NCBI RefSeq assembly: GCF_000585995.1 | Contig: NZ_CP007410.1 | Span: forward strand, 2,011,430 to 2,075,429 | Origin: Pseudomonas brassicacearum | Lineage (GTDB): Bacteria; Pseudomonadota; Gammaproteobacteria; Pseudomonadales; Pseudomonadaceae | DNA length: 64,000 nucleotides | Reading direction: 5' to 3' | In this document: positions 46,751 through 53,500 of the stretch, in pieces | Position numbering within the stretch: the first letter of the stretch is position 1 | How the letters are laid out: each line of letters opens with the position of its first letter | Position numbers and translations under genes: made by a program | Notes under the pieces: model-generated | Seen by the model: only the letters and a program-made list of their open reading frames with translations | What the model was told of the DNA's origin: nothing | The model's database searches: none

Positions 46751-49200
46751 GCCAGCACCTCCAGAGTCTTCACGGGAATGACCTCGAACTCTTTTTTCAG
46801 CTGGGGTTGTTCCAGGCGTTGTTTCCACGGGTCCTGTTCCAGCGACAGGGAAAATTTCAGGCGTTCGTGAAGAGCTTTGCGCCGCTCCGGGTCTTCGAGC
46901 ACGGCCTTCTTGATGTGCTCCATGCCGACCCGCTGCATGTAGTGCACGGTGCGTTCGAGGTAGAAGGCTTCTTCGCGGTACAGCTGCAGGAAGGCGCCGT
47001 TGTATTCACGCACTTCTTCGGCGGTCTTGAGTTTGACGAAGAATTCGGCGACCTCGGTCTTGATCCCGCCGTTGCCACCGATGTACATCTCCCAGCCGGA
47101 GTCGACGCCGATGATGCCGACGTCCTTGATGCCGGCCTCCGAGCAGTTGCGCGGGCAACCGGAGACGGCCAGCTTGACCTTGTGGGGCGACCACATGTTG
47201 AACAGGTCGTGCTCCAGCTCGATGCCCAGTTGGGTCGAGTTTTGCGTGCCGAAGCGGCAGAACTCACTGCCCACGCAGGTTTTCACGGTGCGGATGGACT
47301 TGCCGTAGGCGTGGCCGGACGGCATGTCGAGGTCTTTCCAGACCCCCGGCAGGTCTTGCTTCTTGATGCCCAGCAGGTCGATACGCTGGCCGCCGGTGAC
47401 CTTGACCATGGGCACGTTGTATTTGTCGGCCACGTCGGCAATGCGCCGCAGTTCCGAAGGATTGGTCACGCCACCCCACATCCGCGGGACGACCGAGTAG
47501 GTGCCGTCTTTCTGGATGTTGGCGTGGGCACGTTCGTTGATCAGCCGCGACTGCGGGTCGTCCTGGGCTTCGCCGGGCCAGCTGGAGATCAGGTAGTAGT
47601 TCAGCGCCGGGCGGCAGGTGGCGCAGCCGTTCGGGGTGCGCCAGTTCAGGTAACTCATGGTCCCGGCTATGGTCAGCAGGTGCTGGTCGCGGATCGCCTG
47701 GCGGATCTGGCCGTGGTTGAGGTCGCTGCAACCGCAGATGGCTTTTTCGCTTTTCGGCTTGACGTCCGCCGCGCCGCCCACGGTATTGATCAGGATCTGT
47801 TCCACCAGGCCGGCGCAGGAACCGCAGGAGCTGGCGGCCTTGGTGTGTTTTTTCACGTCATCGACGCTGAACAGGCCATGTTCCTGGATCGCCTTGACGA
47901 TGGTGCCCTTGCACACGCCGTTGCAGCCGCAGACTTCGGCGCTGTCGGCCATGCTCATGGCTTTGTCCTGGCCTTGGTGACCGACGTCGCCCAAGGCGTT
48001 CTCGCCAAACATCAGGTGATCGCGGATCTCGCTGATGGCATGGTTTTCACGGATCTGGCGGAAATACCAGCCACCATCCGCCGTATCGCCGTACAGGCAG
48101 GCACCGACCAATACGTCGTCCTTGATCACCAGCTTTTTGTAGACGCCGCCGATCGGGTCGGAAAGGGTGATGGTTTCGGTGCCTTCGCCGCCCATGAAGT
48201 CCCCGGCGGAGAACAGGTCAATGCCGGTGACTTTGAGTTTGGTCGAGGTCACTGAGCCCTTGTAAGTGGCGAAACCCAGTTGCGCGAGGTGGTTGGCGCA
48301 GACCTTGGCCTGTTCGAACAACGGTGCGACCAGACCATAGGCGGTGCCGCGATGGCTGGCGCATTCACCGATGGCGTAGATGCGCGGGTCGTAGGTTTGC
48401 ATCGTGTCGTTGACCAGGATCCCGCGGTTGCAAGGAATGCCGGATTTTTCCGCCAGTTCGGTGTTGGGACGGATGCCGGCCGCCATCACCACCAGGTCGG
48501 CGGGGATGATGTCGCCATTCTTGAACTGGACCGAGCCGACCCGGCCGTTGCCGGCGTCGTGCAGGGCTTGGGTCTGTTCGCTGAGGCGGAATTTCAGGCC
48601 ACGGTTTTCCAGGGCGGTTTGCAGCAACTGGCCGCTGGTTTTGTCCAGTTGCCGCTCCAGCAGCCACTCGCCCAAGTGCACCACGGTCACGTCCATGCCC
48701 CGTAGCTTCAAGCCATTGGCGGCTTCCAGGCCCAGCAGGCCACCGCCGATCACCACGGCGTGTTTGTGGGTCTTGGCGGTGTTGATCATCGCCTGGGTGT
48801 CGGCGATGTCGCGGTAGCCGATCACGCCCTCCAGGGTGTTGCCGGGAATCGGCAGGATGAACGGGGTGGAGCCGGTGGCGATCAGCAGGCGGTCGTATTC
48901 GGCTTCGCTGCCGTCTTCGGCGATGACCCGGCGCTTGATCCGGTCGATCTCCACCACCTTGCGATTGAGCAGCAACTTGATGTTGTTGTCCAGGTACCAG
49001 CTCAGGTCGTTGAGCACGATCTCTTCGAACGTCTGCTCACCGGCCAGCACCGGCGAGAGCAGGATGCGGTTGTAGTTGGTGTGGGGCTCGGCACCGAACA
49101 CCGTGATGTCGTAAAGCTCATTGCTCAACTTGAGCAGTTCTTCGAGGGTTCGAACCCCGGCCATGCCGTTGCCGATCATTACCAGTTTGAGTTTTTTCAT
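46747..49200 (-). CDS. nirB: Nitrite reductase (NADH) large subunit NirB
   Basis: 817 residues from ATG 49200 (GGAGAA upstream); five codons of open frame before it are not needed. Order: FAD/NAD(P)H domains (VMIGNGMAGVRTLEEL, HAVVIGGGLLGLEAANGL), a BFD-like 2Fe-2S domain with CGCNGVCKGTI (about residue 422), a second cysteine-rich repeat near CGSC, ferredoxin-like sulfite/nitrite reductase half-domain, and the siroheme/4Fe-4S cysteines in CVGSEFCRFG and CPRNCSEAG (about 640-685). It carries out the six-electron reduction of nitrite to ammonium with NADH. First gene of its operon, behind a sigma-54 promoter and an ANTAR-type leader. Confidence 0.96.
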   Translation of the reverse strand: MKKLKLVMIGNGMAGVRTLEELLKLSNELYDITVFGAEPHTNYNRILLSPVLAGEQTFEEIVLNDLSWYLDNNIKLLLNRKVVEIDRIKRRVIAEDGSEAEYDRLLIATGSTPFILPIPGNTLEGVIGYRDIADTQAMINTAKTHKHAVVIGGGLLGLEAANGLKLRGMDVTVVHLGEWLLERQLDKTSGQLLQTALENRGLKFRLSEQTQALHDAGNGRVGSVQFKNGDIIPADLVVMAAGIRPNTELAEKSGIPCNRGILVNDTMQTYDPRIYAIGECASHRGTAYGLVAPLFEQAKVCANHLAQLGFATYKGSVTSTKLKVTGIDLFSAGDFMGGEGTETITLSDPIGGVYKKLVIKDDVLVGACLYGDTADGGWYFRQIRENHAISEIRDHLMFGENALGDVGHQGQDKAMSMADSAEVCGCNGVCKGTIVKAIQEHGLFSVDDVKKHTKAASSCGSCAGLVEQILINTVGGAADVKPKSEKAICGCSDLNHGQIRQAIRDQHLLTIAGTMSYLNWRTPNGCATCRPALNYYLISSWPGEAQDDPQSRLINERAHANIQKDGTYSVVPRMWGGVTNPSELRRIADVADKYNVPMVKVTGGQRIDLLGIKKQDLPGVWKDLDMPSGHAYGKSIRTVKTCVGSEFCRFGTQNSTQLGIELEHDLFNMWSPHKVKLAVSGCPRNCSEAGIKDVGIIGVDSGWEMYIGGNGGIKTEVAEFFVKLKTAEEVREYNGAFLQLYREEAFYLERTVHYMQRVGMEHIKKAVLEDPERRKALHERLKFSLSLEQDPWKQRLEQPQLKKEFEVIPVKTLEVLA

Positions 49201-49265
49201 CAGGGTTCTCCGCAAGCCAGGCCCGTTTCATCACGGCGATCGGACTGGCTCGGCAATTTTTACGA

Positions 49266-49310
49266 AAACAAAAAAAGGCGTCCCGCTAGCAAGCTAGCGA
49301 GGACGCCTTT
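49266..49310 (-). terminator. Leader terminator of the nirB operon
   Basis: On the minus strand, a 10-bp outer stem (49274-49283 with 49301-49310), a one-base bulge and a further inner stem are followed by a T-rich tract (TTTTTTGTTTTT). It lies 66 bases before the nirB start and directly after the two hexaloop hairpins, so it should stop transcription unless antitermination occurs. Confidence 0.85.
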
Positions 49311-49317
49311 GTCCTGG

Positions 49318-49362
49318 TCCCGTTCTCTCGGGAAGCACCGCCTTCATCGTTGGAGGCGTTGC
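49318..49362 (-). promoter_or_regulatory. ANTAR (NasT) RNA target in the nirB leader: two A-N-N-G-N-N hexaloop hairpins
   Basis: On the minus strand, hairpin P1 (49362-49335) has loop AACGAT (49351-49346) closed by C-G. Hairpin P2 (49333-49318) has a 5-bp stem TCCCG/CGGGA and loop AGAGAA (49328-49323). Both loops have A at position 1 and G at position 4, the recognition rule for ANTAR proteins. One base separates the hairpins. NasT, an ANTAR protein, is encoded 3.7 kb away. Confidence 0.82.
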
Positions 49363-49385
49363 TTTATGTATGGTGAGAGAGGTTA

Positions 49386-49402
49386 TGCAGTGGTTGTGCC
49401 AA
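49386..49402 (-). promoter_or_regulatory. Predicted sigma-54 promoter of the nirB operon
   Basis: TTGGCAC-AACCA-CTGCA on the minus strand; GG and GC are 10 bases apart and only one core base differs from TTGGCAC-N5-TTGCA. The expected start near 49375 puts hairpin P1 about 12 bases into the transcript. Confidence 0.75.
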
Positions 49403-49466
49403 GTGGCTTGAAGGCGCGGATTTATTGGGGGCAAGCGTGGGGTGGGGAGGGTGGAGGGGGATTTAT

Positions 49467-49483
49467 TGCACCGAATCAAAGCG
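49467..49483. promoter_or_regulatory. Possible NtrC site upstream of the nirB promoter
   Basis: TGCACC-N5-AAAGCG: one half matches the NtrC palindrome TGCACC-N5-GGTGCA and the other is degenerate. It lies about 65 bp upstream of the sigma-54 -24 element, in the usual enhancer range. Confidence 0.35.
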
Positions 49484-49516
49484 TGTTGCCCGGTAATGGA
49501 GCGCTGTCGAGCTTTA

Positions 49517-49610
49517 TGTGGCGAGGGAGCTTGCTCCCGCTCGAGCGCGAAGCGGTCGCAAGTTCTTGGGTCTGCTTCGCAGCCCAGCGGGAGCAAGCTC
49601 CCTCGCCACA
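49517..49610. repeat. Long inverted repeat of the GTGGCGAGGGAGCTTGCTCC type
   Basis: The left arm begins at 49517 and its inverted copy ends at 49610; the arms match over more than 20 bases, with further pairing inside (GCTGGGCT-like and GAAGC segments). It differs in sequence from the GTGGGAGCGAGC palindromes and follows the stop of the kinase gene. Confidence 0.85.
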
Positions 49611-49615
49611 GGTCA

Positions 49616-51286
49616 TTACGAATGGAACACCAAAAACAGCAGCACAATGTTTACCACCAAAGACACCAGCGCCAAGGTCCGCCAGACCTTCAGCGGTTCA
49701 CGCTCCAGCAACGGCCGGGGCCTTACGCTCAAGCTACGGCGTTCGCCCTGTTCCAGCAGCAACAACCACTCCTCAGCCGTTTCAAAGCGTTGCTCCGGAT
49801 CTGCGGCGACGGCGCGTTCCAGGCTTTGCCCGAGCCATTCGGCCAGGTCCGGTCGATAGCGACTGGCGCTGACCGGCACGCCAAAGCGTGGGCGCTGGAA
49901 CGCTTCGATTTCGCCGTAGGGATAATGCCCGGTCAGCAGGAAGTACAAGGTCACGCCGACCGAGTACAGGTCCTGTTGCGCGGTCGGCGCCGTGCCGGCG
50001 AAGGCTTCCGGGGCGATGTAGCTGGGCGTGCCGGGCAACACGTTGGCCTGGTCCTCGGACAGGCCTGGGCAGTAAGCCAGACCGAAATCCAGCAGGCGCA
50101 ATTCCCCGTCATCCCCCAGGTGCAGGTTTTCCGGCTTGATGTCGCGGTGGTAGATCTGCCTTCGATGCAGCAGGCCCACCGCCCGCACCAGTCGTTGCGC
50201 CAGGTCCAGCCACTGGGCCAAAGGTAGCGGCCCGCCCTGGTTGAACAACTCGGCCAGGGTCATGCCCGAATACTCGCGCATCACATAGTACAAATGCTGG
50301 CGCTGGGGAGCACCATGGACCTCGGGAAACTGCCGCCCGGCGACCCGCTTGAGAAACCATTCTTCCGACAGCAAAGCCTGTCCGGCACGGCTGTCGTCCC
50401 GCAGCTGCCCTGGCAAGGTTTTCAGCAGCCAGGGCTGGCCCTGACCGTCGTGTACCCGGTAGAGCAACGATTGCTGGCTCTGGCCGAGCAGGCCTTCGAT
50501 CTGCCAGCCTTCGAACACCTGGCCGGGTTTCAGTGCCGGGGGAAGGGGCCATTGTTGCAACTGGATCAGCGCATCGCCGATGCTCGCTTCACCCACCGCA
50601 TCGACCCGCACCAACAGGGCGCTGGCGTTGTCCTGGCTGCCGGCCAGGTGCGCGGCATTGACCAGGGTCTGGGCGGCGAGGTCCAGGTCCGGTTGGTCGC
50701 GCAGGATGCCGGCGATGGCCGTGTCGCCCAGGACCGCCCAGACCCCGTCGCTGAGCAGTACGAAGGTTTCGTCGGTGCGCAGTTCGCCGTCAAGGAAATC
50801 CAGGATCAGGTGTTGATCCAGCCCCAGGGCGCGCTTGAGCACATGTTGCATGCCTTGCTGTTCCCAGACGTGGTCTTCGCTGACCCGTTGCAGGTGCTCG
50901 GCGTGCCAGCGATAGACCCGGCAATCACCGACATGCGCGAGGGTAAAGCGTCGGCCCCGCAGGACCAGGGCGCTGACGGTGGTGAGCAGCGGTTGCCCAC
51001 CACCGTTGGCCTGCAGCCAGCGATTCTGTGCCAGCAACAGCCGGTCCAGTGCCTGGGCCACGCCCCAGGTTTGCGGCGTGGAGTAGTAGTCCAGGGCCAG
51101 GGCCTGCAAGGTCGAACGGGCGGCCAGTCCGCCATCGGCGCATTGGCTCACGCCGTCGGCGATGGCGAACAGGTATCCCTTGCTGGCGGCCAGGGCCGGC
51201 GCCGGAGTGACCAGGCGCAGGGCGTCCTGGTTTTCTTCCCGCGGGCCGATGGCACTGGCTTCGGCGAAACTCAGTTGCAGACTCAT
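49616..51286 (-). CDS. PP2C-type phosphatase fused to a Ser/Thr protein kinase, membrane anchored
   Basis: 556 residues. N-terminal PP2C domain (about 1-235): metal aspartates in REENQDA, FAIADGVSQCADGG, AHVGDCRVY, LLSDGVW and GSQDNASALL. Kinase domain (about 255-520): catalytic lysine in WLLKTLPG, HRDIKPENLHL, LLDFGLAYC and GTPSYIAPEAF, so both activities look intact, though the glycine-rich loop is weak. A C-terminal membrane helix (LALVSLVVNIVLLFLVF) ends the protein. The gene follows the nitrate transporter by 9 bases and precedes the nirB leader; the same position holds PA1782 in P. aeruginosa. Its targets are unknown, but placement suggests control of nitrate uptake or reduction. Confidence 0.92.
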   Translation of the reverse strand: MSLQLSFAEASAIGPREENQDALRLVTPAPALAASKGYLFAIADGVSQCADGGLAARSTLQALALDYYSTPQTWGVAQALDRLLLAQNRWLQANGGGQPLLTTVSALVLRGRRFTLAHVGDCRVYRWHAEHLQRVSEDHVWEQQGMQHVLKRALGLDQHLILDFLDGELRTDETFVLLSDGVWAVLGDTAIAGILRDQPDLDLAAQTLVNAAHLAGSQDNASALLVRVDAVGEASIGDALIQLQQWPLPPALKPGQVFEGWQIEGLLGQSQQSLLYRVHDGQGQPWLLKTLPGQLRDDSRAGQALLSEEWFLKRVAGRQFPEVHGAPQRQHLYYVMREYSGMTLAELFNQGGPLPLAQWLDLAQRLVRAVGLLHRRQIYHRDIKPENLHLGDDGELRLLDFGLAYCPGLSEDQANVLPGTPSYIAPEAFAGTAPTAQQDLYSVGVTLYFLLTGHYPYGEIEAFQRPRFGVPVSASRYRPDLAEWLGQSLERAVAADPEQRFETAEEWLLLLEQGERRSLSVRPRPLLEREPLKVWRTLALVSLVVNIVLLFLVFHS

Positions 51287-51295
51287 GGAGGCTAT

Positions 51296-52507
51296 TTATA
51301 CCCGAGCCGCGGTGACGGCGGCCGAACCCCAAGTGGTCCTCCAGCGACGCTTGACGCCGTGCAGGCCGAACCAGGCCAGGACACCGAGGCTGGCGAACAA
51401 CCACAGCGCCAGTTGATAGCTGCCGGTGCTCTGCTTGATCGCACCCATGCCCGCCGCGAGGGCAAAACCCCCGATACCGCCGGCCATGCCGATCAGCCCA
51501 GTCATCACGCCGATTTCGCGGCGGAAGCGTTGTGGCACCAGTTGGAACACCGCGCCGTTGCCCGCACCCAAGCCGAGCATGGTGCAAACGAACAGGGCCA
51601 GGGCCGCATAGGAGCTTGGCAGGTTGAAACCCACCGCCGCGATGCAGACGGCCGCCACGGTGTACATGCCCAGTAATGTGCGGATGCCGCCGAAACGATC
51701 CGCCAGGGCGCCGCCCAGGGGGCGCATCAGGCTGCCACCGAAGACGCAGGCGGCGGTGTAGTAGCCGGCGGTGACCGGGCTCAGGCCGTATTGGTCGTTG
51801 AAGTAGCCGGGCAGGGCGCTGGCCAGGCCGATGAAGCCGCCGAAGGTCACGCTGTAGAAGAACATGAACCACCAGCTGTCACGGTCGCCCAGGGCCTTGA
51901 GGTAGTCGGCCATGGATTTGGCTTTCGGCCGCTCGGGAGCGTTCTTGGCCAGCCAGGCGAAGAGCACCAAGGTCAGCACCAGCGGGATCAGTGCAAAGCC
52001 GAAGACGTTGGTCCAACCGAATGCCACCGCCATCACCGGCGCGATCAATGCAGCGAGCACGGTGCCCGAGTTACCGGCACCGGCAATGCCCATGGCCTTG
52101 CCCTGGTGTTGTGGCGGATACCACTGGGACGCCAGCGGCAGGGCCACGGCGAACGACGCGCCGGCCACGCCCAGGAACAGGCCCAGCAACAGGGCTTGCT
52201 CGTAGCTGTGGATGCCGAGTTTCCAGGCGCAGAACAGCGCACCGATCACAATCACCTGGCCCACCATGCCGGCGGTCTTTGGCGAAATCCGATCGGCCAG
52301 CAGGCCCATGAACAGACGCAGTACGGCACCGGCCAGGATCGGCGTCGCTACCATCAGGCCGCGTTGCTGGGTGGTCAGGTGCAGGTCGGCAGAGATCTGT
52401 ACCGCCAGTGGACCGAGCAGGTACCAGACCATGAAGCTCAGGTCGAAGTAGAGGAAGGCCGCGAACAGTGTCGGGGTGTGGCCGGATTTCCAGAAGCTTG
52501 AATTCAT
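51296..52507 (-). CDS. nasA: Nitrate/nitrite transporter (MFS, NarK/NasA family)
   Basis: 403 residues from ATG 52507 (GAGGTG upstream). About 12 membrane helices. The nitrate-signature motifs are present: the first in GVAGASFAVALPLASQWYP and GMAGAGNSGTVLAAL, the second in MLGLGAGNGAVFQLVP and GLIGMAGGIGGFALAAG. It brings nitrate in for the reductase encoded nearby. The gene sits behind a sigma-54 promoter and an ANTAR-type leader, and shares a transcript with the phosphatase-kinase gene. Confidence 0.94.
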   Translation of the reverse strand: MNSSFWKSGHTPTLFAAFLYFDLSFMVWYLLGPLAVQISADLHLTTQQRGLMVATPILAGAVLRLFMGLLADRISPKTAGMVGQVIVIGALFCAWKLGIHSYEQALLLGLFLGVAGASFAVALPLASQWYPPQHQGKAMGIAGAGNSGTVLAALIAPVMAVAFGWTNVFGFALIPLVLTLVLFAWLAKNAPERPKAKSMADYLKALGDRDSWWFMFFYSVTFGGFIGLASALPGYFNDQYGLSPVTAGYYTAACVFGGSLMRPLGGALADRFGGIRTLLGMYTVAAVCIAAVGFNLPSSYAALALFVCTMLGLGAGNGAVFQLVPQRFRREIGVMTGLIGMAGGIGGFALAAGMGAIKQSTGSYQLALWLFASLGVLAWFGLHGVKRRWRTTWGSAAVTAARV

Positions 52508-52601
52508 CGCGCACCTCAGCTGTAAAAGTCTCGAGAAATGAGTCAGTGCTTTGAGCAGTGCGCCGCCTGTGGTCGCACCACCGGCCCCAAAGGGCCAAAA
52601 C

Positions 52602-52652
52602 AAAAAAACGCCGCAACCCGGATTGCCAGAGAGGCAAGGAGGGTATGCGACG
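52602..52652 (-). terminator. Leader terminator of the nitrate transporter operon
   Basis: On the minus strand, an outer stem of about 11 bp (CGTCGCA-ACCC with GGGTTGCGGCG, one bulge and one G-T pair) encloses an inner hairpin TTGCC-TCTCT-GGCAA. Seven T residues follow. Its 5' arm shares five bases (52648-52652) with hairpin P2, so the two structures exclude each other. Confidence 0.8.
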
Positions 52653-52688
52653 TCTTTGTCGTAGGTGGGGCAACCGCCGTTGGTTACC
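52648..52688 (-). promoter_or_regulatory. ANTAR (NasT) RNA target in the nitrate transporter leader
   Basis: On the minus strand, P1 (52688-52669) is a 7-bp stem with loop AACGGC (GGTAACC/GGTTGCC). P2 (52661-52648) is CGAC-AAAGAC-GTCG. Both hexaloops carry A1 and G4. Seven bases separate them. P2 overlaps the 5' arm of the terminator that follows. Confidence 0.85.
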
Positions 52689-52702
52689 TGTGGGATTGCT
52701 TA

Positions 52703-52719
52703 AGCGAGATCTGTGCCAA
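52703..52719 (-). promoter_or_regulatory. Predicted sigma-54 promoter of the nitrate transporter operon
   Basis: TTGGCAC-AGATC-TCGCT on the minus strand, with the GG-N10-GC spacing and one core mismatch to TTGGCAC-N5-TTGCT. The expected start near 52692 puts P1 at the very 5' end of the transcript. Confidence 0.78.
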
Positions 52720-52747
52720 CAGTAGGGATCGGAGGTGTCCTCTGAAC

Positions 52748-52886
52748 CTGTGGGAGCGAGCTTGCTCGCGATGACGGTGGGTCAGTCGATATTGATGTCG
52801 GAAGTTAGATTGCTATCGCGAGCAAGCTCGCTCCCACAATGGATCCGCAGTGGCCGCAGAGCCTGTGGGAGCTTGCTCGCGATGGC
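52748..52886. repeat. REP cluster, inverted pair plus a truncated third copy
   Basis: Direct copy 52748-52777, inverted copy 52811-52839, and at 52863-52886 a direct copy that lacks the internal GAGC (GGGAGCTTGCTCGCGAT). The cluster sits between the nasT stop and the sigma-54 promoter of the transporter. Confidence 0.87.
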
Positions 52887-52910
52887 GCCAGGCCAGGCGC
52901 TACAAGGCTT

Positions 52911-53486
52911 TCAGCCGAGCAACTCGTTCATCGCGATGATCTGCTCCGCCACCTGGATCAGCTTCTGCTGGCGGCTCATGGCCTGGCGGCGCATCAGGGT
53001 GTAGGCCTGTTCTTCATTGCATTCTTTCATCTTCATCAGCATGCCCTTGGCCAGTTCGATGCGCTTGCGCTCGGCCAGTTGCTGGTCGCGGGCCAGGAGC
53101 TGGGCGCGCAGGGCCTGGTCGCTTTCGAAGCGGGCCATGGCCACGTCGAGGATCGGTTGCAGGCGTGCGGCGTGGATGCCTTCGACGATGTAGGCGCTGA
53201 CGCCTGACTTGATCGCCTGGCGCATGACATCCGGGTCGTGCTCGTCGGTAAACATGACGATCGGTCGTGGCTGGTCGCGACTGACCAGCACCACTTGTTC
53301 CATGACATCGCGTCCGGGTGACTCGGTATCGATCAGGATCACGTCCGGACGCACCGTTTCGACGCGCGCCGGCAGGTCGATGGTCAATCCGGATTCATCG
53401 ATGACTTCGAATCCGGCTTCAATCAGGGCGGCTTTGAGGCGGCCGACTTTTTTCGCGGTGTCGTTGATCAGCAGGATACGCAGCAT
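52911..53486 (-). CDS. nasT: Nitrate-responsive antiterminator NasT (ANTAR-domain response regulator)
   Basis: 191 residues from ATG 53486 (AGGAG 8 nt upstream). The N-terminal receiver-like domain (about 1-120) keeps IDTESPG near the usual phospho-site. The C-terminal ANTAR domain (about 125-190) shows LAERKRIELAKGMLM, EEQAYTLMRRQAM and AEQIIAMNELL. NasT binds paired hexaloop hairpins in nitrate leader RNAs and prevents termination; NasS holds it inactive without nitrate. Two such leaders lie in this window. The gap to nasS is 14 bases. Confidence 0.95.
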   Translation of the reverse strand: MLRILLINDTAKKVGRLKAALIEAGFEVIDESGLTIDLPARVETVRPDVILIDTESPGRDVMEQVVLVSRDQPRPIVMFTDEHDPDVMRQAIKSGVSAYIVEGIHAARLQPILDVAMARFESDQALRAQLLARDQQLAERKRIELAKGMLMKMKECNEEQAYTLMRRQAMSRQQKLIQVAEQIIAMNELLG

Positions 53487-53500
53487 GGTCGAGGCTCCTG

